The notes: generated from the sequence alone by a model not told the origin. A stretch of DNA of 33,293 bases from Candidatus Thorarchaeota archaeon (GCA_016839445.1 JAEOUG010000052.1:1-33293), one strand, 5' to 3'. Counted from the stretch's first letter, positions 1 through 7,509 are shown. Translations and numbers: made by a program.

Positions 1-1081
1 TCATGCTGTACCTCTTGCCAGTTATAACATTCAGCGTGGCCTGAGTACCTACAATCTGGCTGGACGGTGTGACGAGTGGAGGATAGCCCAGTTCAGCTCT
101 GACTCGAGGGACTTCTTCTAGAACCTCGTCATAGCGGTCAAGGGCGCCCTGCTCGCGTAACTGATTATCGAGATTGGATAGCATGCCACCGGGGATTTGA
201 AATTGAAGGACCTGAGGGTTCACGCCCTGTAGGCTTCCTTCAAACTGAACGTATCTTCTACGTATCTTTCTGAAGTAGTCAGCAATCTGGGATAGAAGAG
301 TGATGCTGAGGCCGGTATCTCGTTCAGTGCCCTTCAGCGCTTCAACGATGGACTCAGTCGCAGGTTGTGATGTCGCCATTGAGAGTGCAGAGATTGCACA
401 ATCGACAACGTCCACTCCAACTTCGGACGCCTTCAGATACGCCATAGCAGCCATCCCGCTGGTGTAGTGGGAGTGGAGCTGGACGGGGATATCCACCTCG
501 TCCTTCAGGCGCTTCACAAGATCGTGAGCCGCTTCAGGAGAGATCAGCCCGGCCATATCCTTGATACAGATGGAGTCAGCCTCTTTGGCAGCCAGCTCCT
601 TTGCCATCTCTACAAACTTCTCGTTTGTGTGAAATGGACTCAGTGTGTAGCAGATACTGGCCTGAACATGACCGCCCTCTCGCCTCACATACTTCATGGC
701 TGCTTCCATGTTTCTGACATCGTTCAGGGCGTCAAAGATACGGAATATGTCGATCCCGACCTTCACGGCCTCTGTCACGAAAGCCTCCAGAACGTCATCA
801 GCATACTGACGGTAGGCGACAACATTCGAGCCACGAAGGAGCATCTGAAACTTGGTCTTAGGCATTGCTTCCTTCAGTAGTTCTACTCGTTCCCACGGAT
901 CCTCGTCCAGGAAACGCATCATGCTGTCAAACGTTGCCCCACCCCACATTTCCAGAGAGTGGTAGCCCACCTTGTCGATCAATTCGCAGACAGGTAGCAT
1001 GTCCTCTGTCCGCATGCGTGTAGCAATCAGTGACTGATGTGCATCCCTGAGGGTTGTATCAGTGATCAGAAGCTTCGCCAT
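1..1081 (-). CDS. pycB: Pyruvate carboxylase subunit B / oxaloacetate decarboxylase alpha-type carboxyltransferase (partial)
   Basis: This carboxyltransferase moves CO2 between carboxybiotin and pyruvate to form (or decarboxylate) oxaloacetate. The start is ATG at 1081. The N-terminus reads MAKLLITDTTLRDAHQSL, the classic DTTLRDxHQS active-site segment of the HMG-CoA-lyase-like TIM barrel. Further family motifs are EMWGGATFD, LLRGSN and KDMAGL. The last visible residues, TLNVITGKRYSM, match the LNVLTGERY region of the PYC conserved domain. About 360 residues are present and the C-terminus, with any biotinyl domain, lies off the left edge. A TATA-like CTAAATAC at about 1110-1118 predicts a very short leader. 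The biotin ligase at 11997 and the carboxyltransferase at 9103 belong to the same biotin economy. Subunit B of pyruvate carboxylase is favoured over Na+-pumping decarboxylase because no membrane subunits are seen; the two cannot be separated from this fragment. Confidence 0.93.
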   Translation of the reverse strand, partial: MAKLLITDTTLRDAHQSLIATRMRTEDMLPVCELIDKVGYHSLEMWGGATFDSMMRFLDEDPWERVELLKEAMPKTKFQMLLRGSNVVAYRQYADDVLEAFVTEAVKVGIDIFRIFDALNDVRNMEAAMKYVRREGGHVQASICYTLSPFHTNEKFVEMAKELAAKEADSICIKDMAGLISPEAAHDLVKRLKDEVDIPVQLHSHYTSGMAAMAYLKASEVGVDVVDCAISALSMATSQPATESIVEALKGTERDTGLSITLLSQIADYFRKIRRRYVQFEGSLQGVNPQVLQFQIPGGMLSNLDNQLREQGALDRYDEVLEEVPRVRAELGYPPLVTPSSQIVGTQATLNVITGKRYSM

Positions 1082-1109
1082 CGTTGAACAGGACAGGAGC
1101 TGCCGTGCT

Positions 1110-1118
1110 GTATTTAGT
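1110..1118 (-). promoter_or_regulatory. TATA-like box for the pycB-type gene
   Basis: On the minus strand the sequence GACTAAATACAGC lies about 30 bases before the ATG at 1081. This spacing predicts a transcript start within roughly ten bases of the start codon, as is common for archaeal near-leaderless genes. The call rests on base composition and spacing only. Confidence 0.4.
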
Positions 1119-1168
1119 CGTTTGGTTGGTGTTCTTAGAACACATGTTCCAAGGTTTCCAGGAGGACA

Positions 1169-2311
1169 TCATATGAAGCGCCGTTTCATCTGGGCTACAA
1201 TCTCATCGATGTTCTCAGCAGAGACGTTGTGCTCGTCCATGGCCTTCTTGATACGGCGTGCTTTGCTGGTGTCCGACATGTCGTGAATGCTGTTGAAGGC
1301 ACCTAGTCGCCTTCCGAATACGTAGAGGACCTGTTGGTCTTCGGCAAGACTAAGGAATCTATCTACTACTCCAAGAAGCCTATCGTGGTCCTCAGGAAGT
1401 TGCCCGTTGAGGTCTCCAAGCAAGTTCAGGACGTGATCACTGACAACTTGACTAGAGATACCCTCTAGACTCTCGATGAATAGCCGGGTCTCAACTGCGA
1501 CTTCAACCTCAGTCAAAGGTTCGAAGGTGCCAGATTCAATGAGTTTGAAGAGAGGTGCACGCAGCGGGACTGCAAGGGGCCTAAGCCTGATGAAGTCAGG
1601 GTCAATCTTGTTCAATGCATCGGCGGATTCCAGCGCATGCTCTCGTGACAACCTCCTCCCGCCTAGCCCAGGCATCACGTACTCCGACAGCTCCATACCA
1701 GATGCCTTCACCTTCAGGCCGGCTGCAATGTGTATCTTCTTGGATGCGCCCTTCTTCACGAGTTTCAGAACGTTGTCCGAGCCAGACTCCATGCCCACAT
1801 GAATTCGGCTCAGCCCTGCGTCGCAGAGTTTCGATAGCTCCTCAGCACTCATCTTGTTGATGGTGCTTGATCGTGAGTAGGAGGTTATTCGCTCGGCGCT
1901 TGGGAACCGCGACCTCAGATGAATGAGAATGTTCGACAGCGCATCAACCCCTACGACGAGCGAGTCTGCATCCTGAAGGAAGACCGACTTCATTCCGCTG
2001 AGATACCAGCGGCGAGCCATATCGAAGGCCATGGCCTCGCCAGGCACAACTTGTGCTGTGTGAGTGGTGACTGCCGGAGCCGGATCTCCGCGGAACTGCA
2101 GTATGTACTTGTGAACGAGGTCGATATCGCGTTTCACGTGCTCTACAGAACGAGCAGAGAACTCAGACTCCTTGTAGACTGGACAGAAGAGACAACGATT
2201 CCATGCGCAGTTGCGCATGACTCTGACAAGAAGACTGTAGGCCTCACTCGGAGGCCTAATTGGTCCAATCTCAAACCCGTAGGGTTCATCCATGGGGTCT
2301 TCGTTAGCCAT
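1169..2311 (-). CDS. Radical SAM protein of unknown substrate
   Basis: This 380-residue protein is a radical SAM enzyme. The [4Fe-4S] motif is in NCAWNRCLFCP, with cysteines at 35, 40 and 43. The spacing is C-x4-C-x2-C instead of the usual C-x3-C-x2-C. Later strands of the partial TIM barrel are visible: FLQDADSLV, ITSYSRSSTI, GLSRIHVGMESGSD (the usual ExGS-like SAM contact) and YVMPGLGG. This arrangement resembles Elp3/MiaB-like Fe-S oxidoreductases. No TRAM, B12-binding or SPASM-type second cysteine cluster is seen. The C-terminal 100 residues are helical and end in KRRFI. The neighbours give no substrate clue. The start is ATG at 2311, preceded at 2326-2363 by an inverted repeat. The substrate is not predicted. 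Confidence 0.85.
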   Translation of the reverse strand: MANEDPMDEPYGFEIGPIRPPSEAYSLLVRVMRNCAWNRCLFCPVYKESEFSARSVEHVKRDIDLVHKYILQFRGDPAPAVTTHTAQVVPGEAMAFDMARRWYLSGMKSVFLQDADSLVVGVDALSNILIHLRSRFPSAERITSYSRSSTINKMSAEELSKLCDAGLSRIHVGMESGSDNVLKLVKKGASKKIHIAAGLKVKASGMELSEYVMPGLGGRRLSREHALESADALNKIDPDFIRLRPLAVPLRAPLFKLIESGTFEPLTEVEVAVETRLFIESLEGISSQVVSDHVLNLLGDLNGQLPEDHDRLLGVVDRFLSLAEDQQVLYVFGRRLGAFNSIHDMSDTSKARRIKKAMDEHNVSAENIDEIVAQMKRRFI

Positions 2312-2617
2312 AGCGGAAAGGGCACCGGATAGAGAGAAGAAGTTTCTCCTATTACTCTATCCGATGCAGGTTGACATGCTGGTGCGCGTCTACCTATCAA
2401 ATCGCTGACGATAGCTAACGGCCCTGCCGGATCGATCCCCACTTGGGAGAGACTTTGTTCGCAGTCTGTGGGTATTCTTCTCGACGGCCATTTTCTCGCA
2501 CCTAGGAATACTACCCGGAGTCTCAATATGACTTCACGGCCAGTGGCAGGTGTGAGAACCGGAATTGGCAGCCAGTTTTGCTACCGGAAACCAAAGCGGG
2601 AAGCTGGGAAAGCGGAA
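2312..2617. other. 306-base intergenic stretch without a convincing gene
   Basis: This gap separates the Lrp-like gene from the radical SAM gene, both on the minus strand. It contains the inverted repeat at 2326-2363 and otherwise nothing I recognise. Short open frames here lack a ribosome-binding site and a recognisable protein pattern. No tRNA fold was found; a short GGATCGATCC at about 2430 is not backed by acceptor or anticodon stems. Confidence 0.5.
2326..2363. repeat. Nested inverted repeat just upstream of the radical SAM gene
   Basis: CGGATAGAG (2326-2334) and CTCTATCCG (2355-2363) are perfect 9-base inverted arms. GAGAA (2334-2338) and TTCTC (2344-2348) form a second stem between them. 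The element sits 14 to 52 bases before the radical SAM ATG, so it could be a 5' leader hairpin or an operator. No T-run follows it. Confidence 0.5.
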
Positions 2618-3532
2618 TCAGAGCCCCGCGTCGTCTATCATGTCGTCTAGCAGAGTCTGTGCGTAGTAAGGATACTTCTTGTTGGAGTAGGAGACCAATG
2701 TTGCGGTCGAGAATACGAAGTCTTGGCTGCGAATCCCTCGAGCGATTCTCTCAGCCTCATGCAAGTCACTCACAACGAACTCCGCAAAGAATACAGGTGC
2801 AGTCACAGACGGTGTGGGGTCCCAGAGTTCAAGAGAGTACTCCTTCGATAGCCAATCGTACACATCCTCACGTGAGGCCTTCTGTTCATCAAACTCAAAC
2901 CGGACATAGAAGTTCACGAGGTGCCCTGCCGCCATGTCAGGCCTCGCAGAGAAGACGATACCTCCGTTCTCCACAATCTCTCGAATAGCTCTCCTTACCG
3001 TTTTCGGAGAGAGCCCAAGTGCCCTAGCAATGTCGCTGATCTGCATTCTCGGATCGTTTCGGAGCGCTGAAAGAACGCGAAGGTGGAGGTTTGCCAGCTC
3101 TGATTTCTGCCCTTGTCTTCCAAGCACCGTGTGGAGTTCAACACTGGTGACATCCTCAAGTGATGCAAGAAACTCCCTGATCTCCATCAACATCTGCGAG
3201 CCGAGGTACTCACCCCAGACAAGGTAGGCACCACCTCCAGCGCTTGCTAGCAGACTGATGTGACCGACAGCAGGGTGGCTACCCAACGTGTCCAGGAATC
3301 CATCTATATCCTCACGACCATCTGTCTTGACGACTGCTAGGAAGAATTCCCCATTGATCATTGCCGCCTCAAGAGCAACGTGGAACATGGAGATGGTCCC
3401 ACTGTCAAGGAGTGCATTGACACGATTCTTGACCGCGCTCGAGCTCAACCCTGTCTTGCGTGCAAGACTCTCATAGCTCACTCTGCAATTGTGGCAGATC
3501 TCGAGGATGATTGTCTTGTCGACTGGATCCAT
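2618..3532 (-). CDS. Two-HTH Lrp/AsnC-like transcriptional regulator
   Basis: A DNA-binding regulator of 304 residues with two winged helix-turn-helix units. The first (about 1-50) carries the AsnC-type pattern SYESLARKTGLSSSAVKNRV. The second (about 146-200) carries ISDIARALGLSPKTVRRAI. The region between them resembles a degenerate ligand-sensing domain. The C-terminal 100 residues (after the second HTH) look like an alpha/beta RAM-type fold. Duplicated-HTH Lrp-like proteins are known in archaea. The start is ATG at 3532 (MDPVDKTIILEI), exactly at the beginning of the first HTH. A 13-base palindrome at 3581-3593 lies 49-61 bases upstream and is a candidate autoregulatory site. The ligand and targets are unknown. 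Confidence 0.82.
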   Translation of the reverse strand: MDPVDKTIILEICHNCRVSYESLARKTGLSSSAVKNRVNALLDSGTISMFHVALEAAMINGEFFLAVVKTDGREDIDGFLDTLGSHPAVGHISLLASAGGGAYLVWGEYLGSQMLMEIREFLASLEDVTSVELHTVLGRQGQKSELANLHLRVLSALRNDPRMQISDIARALGLSPKTVRRAIREIVENGGIVFSARPDMAAGHLVNFYVRFEFDEQKASREDVYDWLSKEYSLELWDPTPSVTAPVFFAEFVVSDLHEAERIARGIRSQDFVFSTATLVSYSNKKYPYYAQTLLDDMIDDAGL

Positions 3533-3580
3533 AGCTACGACAACCCAGAACCGTGATGAGTCGGCCTTCGTTTGAATCTG

Positions 3581-3593
3581 TTGATTACATCAA
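3581..3593. promoter_or_regulatory. 13-base palindrome upstream of the Lrp-like gene
   Basis: TTGATTACATCAA consists of perfect 5-base arms around a TAC centre. It abuts a TATA-like GTATTTGATG on the minus strand, about 50 bases before the Lrp-like ATG. Lrp family proteins often bind such short dyads at their own promoters, so autoregulation is a reasonable inference. Confidence 0.45.
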
Positions 3594-3631
3594 ATACGAA
3601 GAGTCCCCACCGTGAAAACGCAGAGGAGGAC

Positions 3632-4183
3632 CTATCTAACGTTCTTGAGCCACTTCAGAGTTTCCTCCGCCTCCTCGTCTGATTGGAGGAGGCCGATACT
3701 TCTACACACCTCAACAGCAAACTCCGCATAGGCTTGTCCTCTAGCAGTGATGATGCCTTCCTCAATCACGACATCATCGTCGGTGATGATACTTCCCTCG
3801 AACACTCGTGGTGCATCTTCCTCGGAGTATCCATGGGCTACTCGAAGACCCTTTAGTAGGCCCACATGAGCCAAGAACCCTGGACCACCGCAGATTGCCG
3901 CAATGAGCTTTCCATTCTCTCGAACTCCGTGCAGCAGTCTGTGTAGGTGTTCATTCTCTAGGTATGCTGTCGGATCTCCTCCAGGGATGATTAGTACATC
4001 AATCGCCTCAGGATCAACTCTCTCAATAGTCTTGTCAACCATGAAGCGGAGTTGCTCTTCGCTCCTCTGAGGCTCTGCATCAAAGGAAACCGTGACAACG
4101 TTGGCGCTGTTTCGCATTAGTAGTAGGAGTGGCGCAATCTCAAAGGCGGCAAATCCTTCGTACAGCAACACGTAGACATTCAT
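3632..4183 (-). CDS. DJ-1/PfpI family protein (class I glutamine amidotransferase-like)
   Basis: This 183-residue cytoplasmic protein has the DJ-1/PfpI flavodoxin-like fold. It starts MNVYVLLYEGFAAFEIAP, where Glu15 matches the conserved acidic residue of the family. It has the strand DVLIIPGGD at about 62-70. The nucleophile elbow AAICGGPGFLA places the reactive cysteine at 98. A second segment, GIITARGQAYAEFAVEV, matches the usual TxxG/S...A region near the C-terminus. Members act as glyoxalases, deglycases, chaperones or proteases, and the sequence alone does not decide which. A TATA box at 4205-4213 predicts transcription to begin at or next to the ATG, so the mRNA is probably leaderless. 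Confidence 0.87.
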   Translation of the reverse strand: MNVYVLLYEGFAAFEIAPLLLLMRNSANVVTVSFDAEPQRSEEQLRFMVDKTIERVDPEAIDVLIIPGGDPTAYLENEHLHRLLHGVRENGKLIAAICGGPGFLAHVGLLKGLRVAHGYSEEDAPRVFEGSIITDDDVVIEEGIITARGQAYAEFAVEVCRSIGLLQSDEEAEETLKWLKNVR

Positions 4184-4204
4184 GCAATCCAGCCAGTCGT
4201 ACCG

Positions 4205-4213
4205 GATTATATG
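4205..4213 (-). promoter_or_regulatory. TATA box giving a probable leaderless DJ-1 transcript
   Basis: CATATAATC on the minus strand is centred about 26 bases before the ATG at 4183. That matches the archaeal TATA-to-start distance if transcription begins at the first codon. No Shine-Dalgarno sequence precedes this ATG. Confidence 0.5.
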
Positions 4214-4263
4214 GCATTCTCACTGCGCAAGATGCCGCTGACCAGAATGCACAGAACTGAAGC

Positions 4264-4509
4264 CTAGGCGGGTACGTAAATCCATTGCCTCATATCTTGA
4301 AGGCAGGGGACTCGCTTGATTAGCTGCTTCTTCAAGAGTTTCCTTAGAGCGTAACGAACAGTCCGAGGAGCAAAACTCACTTTGTCAAGCAGCTGCTTCG
4401 GCGTGACACCGCTGCCGCCGCTCTCCCTTAGAAGTGAGAGGACTATCATCTGGCTCTTCGTGAGGTTGGTGGACTCTGTTATTGTTTCCAATTCCTCTTC
4501 ACTCATCAT
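4264..4509 (-). CDS. Small winged-helix DNA-binding protein
   Basis: This 81-residue protein is a lone winged helix. Residues 16-30 form the first helix (LTKSQMIVLSLLRES). They are followed by the turn and recognition helix GVTPKQLLDKVSFAPRTVRY, then a wing ending in QWIYVPA. It resembles MarR/ArsR-like mini-regulators. The tandem ATG at 4509 is preceded by GGTGATTTAG, a good archaeal ribosome-binding site, and by a TATA box at 4550-4558. It is divergent from the SWIM protein and ATPase genes, with 176 bases between, and is a candidate regulator of that pair. Its ligand is unknown. Confidence 0.75.
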   Translation of the reverse strand: MMSEEELETITESTNLTKSQMIVLSLLRESGGSGVTPKQLLDKVSFAPRTVRYALRKLLKKQLIKRVPCLQDMRQWIYVPA

Positions 4510-4549
4510 CTAAATCACCAACTGTATAGTTAAGAGATTTCAGAACTTG

Positions 4550-4558
4550 AATTTAAAC
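4550..4558 (-). promoter_or_regulatory. TATA box for the small winged-helix gene
   Basis: GTTTAAATT on the minus strand lies 41-49 bases before the ATG at 4509, giving a predicted leader of about 20 bases that contains the GGTGAT site. The whole 4510-4610 stretch is markedly AT-rich compared with its surroundings, typical of a divergent promoter. Confidence 0.5.
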
Positions 4559-4685
4559 ATTTCGAACTAAAATAATTCGCTAATTTGAAAACGGACGACC
4601 GGATTCAGTTACATTCCGTGAACGTCCATGTTAGAAAGGTACAATTGGCAACTGCTGAACGTGAACCTGTGTGATCAGAGTGGAG

Positions 4686-5003
4686 ATGCCTGAGTGGCTT
4701 GCGGAGTGGATTTCCAAAGACAGACTTGTCGGCAGCAAGTTCAGGATAAGCAAGAGATACTTGAGGCAGTCAAAGAGAATTCAACAGATCAGCGTTGAGG
4801 AGTCAGAGGATGGCAGTCTGATTGCATCTCACTATGTTGTGCATTCGCCAAAGTATGGGAGATACAACGTCAGATTCGACAATGGAGTATACATATGCAA
4901 CTGCCCTTTCTTCAAGCACCGCAGAATCTGCAGTCACATTCTTGGTGTTAGTCAGAAGACGGGCGTCTGGCCGACCAAGGAGTCCATCTTCGACGAGTCC
5001 TAA
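4686..5003 (+). CDS. SWIM zinc-finger protein
   Basis: A 105-residue protein whose C-terminal half is a SWIM zinc finger. CNC at 71-73, Cys82 and His84 give C-x-C-x8-C-x-H within ICNCPFFKHRRICSHILG. The N-terminal half is basic, with a helix around KRYLRQSKRIQQ and two strands. SWIM domains bind DNA or protein partners and often accompany ATPases or recombination factors. I prefer ATG 4686 because GTGATC at 4671-4676 matches the archaeal 16S tail and stands nine bases before it. Starting at that GTG would add five residues. The gene sits 52 bases before the large ATPase on the same strand, so co-transcription is likely. No enzymatic motif is present. Confidence 0.8.
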   Translation: MPEWLAEWISKDRLVGSKFRISKRYLRQSKRIQQISVEESEDGSLIASHYVVHSPKYGRYNVRFDNGVYICNCPFFKHRRICSHILGVSQKTGVWPTKESIFDES

Positions 5004-5055
5004 GGCTAATATGTCCGCGTAACCTAGAGTCACCCTCGTCGAGCTGGTGAAGACT

Positions 5056-7026
5056 ATGGGACTCAAGGAGTCAATCGTTGATTACTTCGACCGCCATCCG
5101 AGGGCCAAGAAGGCACTCGGAGTGGCAACAGCCGTTGCTACAAACTTCGCCATGATTGGCTCTGGATCTGCAGTGCTTGCGGTCGCGGCGGGTTCCATTA
5201 CAAAGGCTCACGAAGACAATCAGAGAGTGAGACCCGACCAGTTGATGGACTTCTTCAAGGAGGCCATTCAAGACCCCGCAGTCCGAGACTCCATCAAAGA
5301 GGCTGTCAAAGAAGGCGGTTCTGAGGTGGCGGCACACGTATCGACTGCAATGAATCAGCTTGGGGCCTCCGAGCCACAGTCGGGCCAGTTCGTTGACACC
5401 ATGAAGTCAGACCTAGCCATTGTGATGCAGGATTTGGGCATCCTTCACGAAATGCTCTCCTACTACGAGGTCCCCGACTCAGCAGAACGCATCCGAAACG
5501 TGTGGAGGCTTCCACCATACCTTGACGACGTGCTTGTGATTGATGACGAGAGGCAGAGGTTCATTGACGCGGCTGTAGAGCATGCCAAGGGTGGAGAGAA
5601 CGTCGTTGTGCTTGGAGCACCAGGCTCAGGCAAGACGACCGCTATGTATGCAATACTCAGAGCTCTAGACCAAGACAACGACACCGGGCTGATATGGGAC
5701 ACGAAGGATGTTGCTAGAACTCACGAGAAGAACGGGATGATCCTCTTCTGCGACGACATCCCTGAATCAAGACAGCTCGCCAAAGCCATTGTAGAGAAGG
5801 ACATCAGGGGTGTCGTTTCGACCGCCAGAGAGCAGGACTGGTCTAGACTTCCTCTGGATCTTCGTCGGAAATTCTATGCACTGAACCTCCCTGCGATTCC
5901 GGACAATGTCATGACTGAGATATGTGAAAGACACCTCAAGAACTACGGTATCAAGTACGAGCAGGCAGTTCTTCCAATAATCGTGAAGAACGCTCAGGGG
6001 AGTCCCATCTACGTAAGGTACATGGCCGAAGAGCTTAGCTCCGAAGTGAAGGGGGGCAATCTCAAGAAACTTACTGCCAAAAGGGCGGAGGTCTCTCCCA
6101 GAGGGATGACAGATTACATCGCAGGAATCCTGGCGAGGATTCTCTTTGAGATGGATGGAACCGTATACACGCCGAGAGAGGGAGCACTCCCCGCGATCAA
6201 GGCGCTTCTGTGCCTGGCGGACAGGCCCAACTACGAAACACATGAAGTTCACTTGAACCAGATCTTCTTCGCGCTGAAGACTCCGTCAGATGGACCCGGC
6301 CCCTTCAATGCATTCAAGCAGTACCTCTCGAGGGACCCTCGGTACTCGTCATTCCGGTTCATGCATGACACCCTTGCAGATGTCCTCAGAGGTAAAGTGG
6401 ACCATCCTATCGTCGGGGACATCCGCATGATTGCTCAAGAGATGGGTGTTACAGGTAGGCGGGACGTACAGATCTCTGCGCTTGAACAGGGATGGGAGCA
6501 CGTGAAGGAGGAGTACGAACTCAACGAAGCCGGTGGATTAGACCTCGTCCTATCCTACGGCTACTTCGCTGTCAAGAACTTCGGTGCCGAACATGGTGAC
6601 ACCCTAGCCGTCGGACTTGCCAATCAACACCTTGAGAACCCTCTGAGCCAGGCTCTTCTCGCTGTCACTGGTCCTATGAAGGAGGGCGAGATGGAAGCGG
6701 CAAAGACTGCCACCAGGAAGAGAAGCAGGGGTACCACACGTGAAGTGAAGATGGGAAACGAAGGCAAGGCTACTGCACTGAACATAGGAGCGCTAATACA
6801 GGAGAAACTGGGCTCTGTCCTAGGGGAGAAGTTCGCCAAGGACATTCAGGAGGGGGTGAAGGACATCACAGGGAGTCTTGAAGGGGTCGAAGGAGTCCCC
6901 AACATTGATGAAGTGCTCAAGAACGCATTGAAGAGCGGAGACCTCAAGGACCTGAAAGAACTCAAGAAGCTCAATGAACTCCGCAAGATGCAGAAGAGAG
7001 AGAGGAAGAAGCCCAAGAAGGATTGA
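5056..7026 (+). CDS. Membrane-associated STAND/AAA-like P-loop ATPase
   Basis: A 656-residue protein. Residues about 20-47 are hydrophobic and Ala-rich (GVATAVATNFAMIGSGSAVL) and may form a membrane segment or hairpin. A helical linker follows. The P-loop VVVLGAPGSGKTTAM (about 184-197) is followed by Walker B-like MILFCDDIPES and a sensor-like GVVSTAREQDW. A winged-helix-like region after the NTPase contains FRFMHDTLADVL, reminiscent of the lid in STAND NTPases. The last 70 residues are Lys/Glu-rich and probably coiled. The start is ATG 5056, five bases after GGTGA (5046-5050); the GTG at 5047 lies inside that site. STAND proteins serve as signalling switches, including in defence, but no effector domain is recognised. 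Its pairing with the SWIM gene is the best functional clue. Confidence 0.75.
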   Translation: MGLKESIVDYFDRHPRAKKALGVATAVATNFAMIGSGSAVLAVAAGSITKAHEDNQRVRPDQLMDFFKEAIQDPAVRDSIKEAVKEGGSEVAAHVSTAMNQLGASEPQSGQFVDTMKSDLAIVMQDLGILHEMLSYYEVPDSAERIRNVWRLPPYLDDVLVIDDERQRFIDAAVEHAKGGENVVVLGAPGSGKTTAMYAILRALDQDNDTGLIWDTKDVARTHEKNGMILFCDDIPESRQLAKAIVEKDIRGVVSTAREQDWSRLPLDLRRKFYALNLPAIPDNVMTEICERHLKNYGIKYEQAVLPIIVKNAQGSPIYVRYMAEELSSEVKGGNLKKLTAKRAEVSPRGMTDYIAGILARILFEMDGTVYTPREGALPAIKALLCLADRPNYETHEVHLNQIFFALKTPSDGPGPFNAFKQYLSRDPRYSSFRFMHDTLADVLRGKVDHPIVGDIRMIAQEMGVTGRRDVQISALEQGWEHVKEEYELNEAGGLDLVLSYGYFAVKNFGAEHGDTLAVGLANQHLENPLSQALLAVTGPMKEGEMEAAKTATRKRSRGTTREVKMGNEGKATALNIGALIQEKLGSVLGEKFAKDIQEGVKDITGSLEGVEGVPNIDEVLKNALKSGDLKDLKELKKLNELRKMQKRERKKPKKD

Positions 7027-7091
7027 CCACACCGACCCTTGAGTCACGCAGTTTCAACGAGCCTCACGGGCCACCACAGAAGTGCCAAGAG

Positions 7092-7099
7092 TTTATATC
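7092..7099 (+). promoter_or_regulatory. TATA box for the zinc-ribbon gene
   Basis: TTTATATC in the context AGAGTTTATATCACTT is a good archaeal TATA box. It predicts a transcript start near 7122, before the GGGGAGG ribosome-binding sequence at 7138-7144. Confidence 0.6.
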
Positions 7100-7150
7100 A
7101 CTTCAAGAGTTCGCGGCCGTAGTGATTCCTGTGGATTGGGGAGGATAGCG

Positions 7151-7237
7151 ATGCTGCCCACTGGGCCATCGCAGGTTGAATCAGGTATTGCCACACAAGA
7201 AAGGCCGTGGCGGCCAGAAGAAGATTCGAGTTCGTGA
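7151..7237 (+). other. Short open frame with a strong ribosome-binding site overlapping the zinc-ribbon gene
   Basis: ATG 7151 stands six bases after GGAGG (7140-7144) and opens 28 codons (MLPTGPSQVESGIATQERP and so on) ending in TGA at 7235-7237. It overlaps the start of the zinc-ribbon frame. It may be a leader peptide coupling translation, the true 5' end of the zinc-ribbon gene joined by a +1 shift, or a sequence error. Its protein sequence is not recognisable. Confidence 0.35.
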
Positions 7238-7382
7238 AGACGGAACCAGGATCTATCCTCGCAGGATGGTTCGCTGCACCGTGGGCATTGCTCCCAACTG
7301 CAAGGGTTGGGTCAACGCAAACACCATGCCCGTTCCCGGCATCTGCCGTCGTTGCTGGCAGGCCAAGAACTCACATGTGTAG
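7176..7382 (+). CDS. Tiny basic zinc-ribbon protein
   Basis: A 64-68-residue basic protein with four cysteines in two pairs: RCTVGIAPNCKG and GICRRCWQ. These suggest one zinc site of C-x7-C ... C-x2-C form. The N-terminal part, KKGRGGQKKIRVREDG, is rich in Lys and Arg and could contact nucleic acid. The frame starts at TTG 7176 or TTG 7188; neither is ideally placed. The strong GGAGG at 7140-7144 instead serves ATG 7151, which opens a different 28-codon frame ending at 7237. A terminator at 7385-7414 directly follows the stop, showing that this is a real transcription unit. I do not recognise a named family. Confidence 0.6.
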   Translation: MNQVLPHKKGRGGQKKIRVREDGTRIYPRRMVRCTVGIAPNCKGWVNANTMPVPGICRRCWQAKNSHV

Positions 7383-7384
7383 AC

Positions 7385-7414
7385 GGGGGTCACAGACCCC
7401 CATGCATCCTTTTT
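7385..7414 (+). terminator. Hairpin plus T-run after the zinc-ribbon gene
   Basis: GGGGGT (7385-7390) and ACCCCC (7396-7401) pair around a five-base loop. TTTTT follows at 7410-7414. It sits directly behind the stop codon and looks like an intrinsic terminator. Confidence 0.7.
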
Positions 7415-7509
7415 GGGTCCGTCATCATCCAGTATTCCGTCGCCCATCTTGAGGCCCAGTCCGTCTATTCCATGCAAGCAAGTCCAATCCTGCGCATCAG
7501 CGTGAGGGA

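Noticed and set aside
2425-2440. GGATCGATCC reminiscent of a tRNA T-arm
   Set aside because: No matching acceptor stem, anticodon arm or CCA-proximal pairing could be found within tRNA distance.
2468-2650. 60-codon plus-strand frame in the 2312-2617 gap
   Set aside because: No ribosome-binding site or recognisable protein pattern, and it runs into the antisense end of the Lrp-like gene.
4592-4631. GGACG ... CGTCC as an operator between the winged-helix and SWIM genes
   Set aside because: Only five-base arms separated by more than 20 bases, which is expected by chance at this length.
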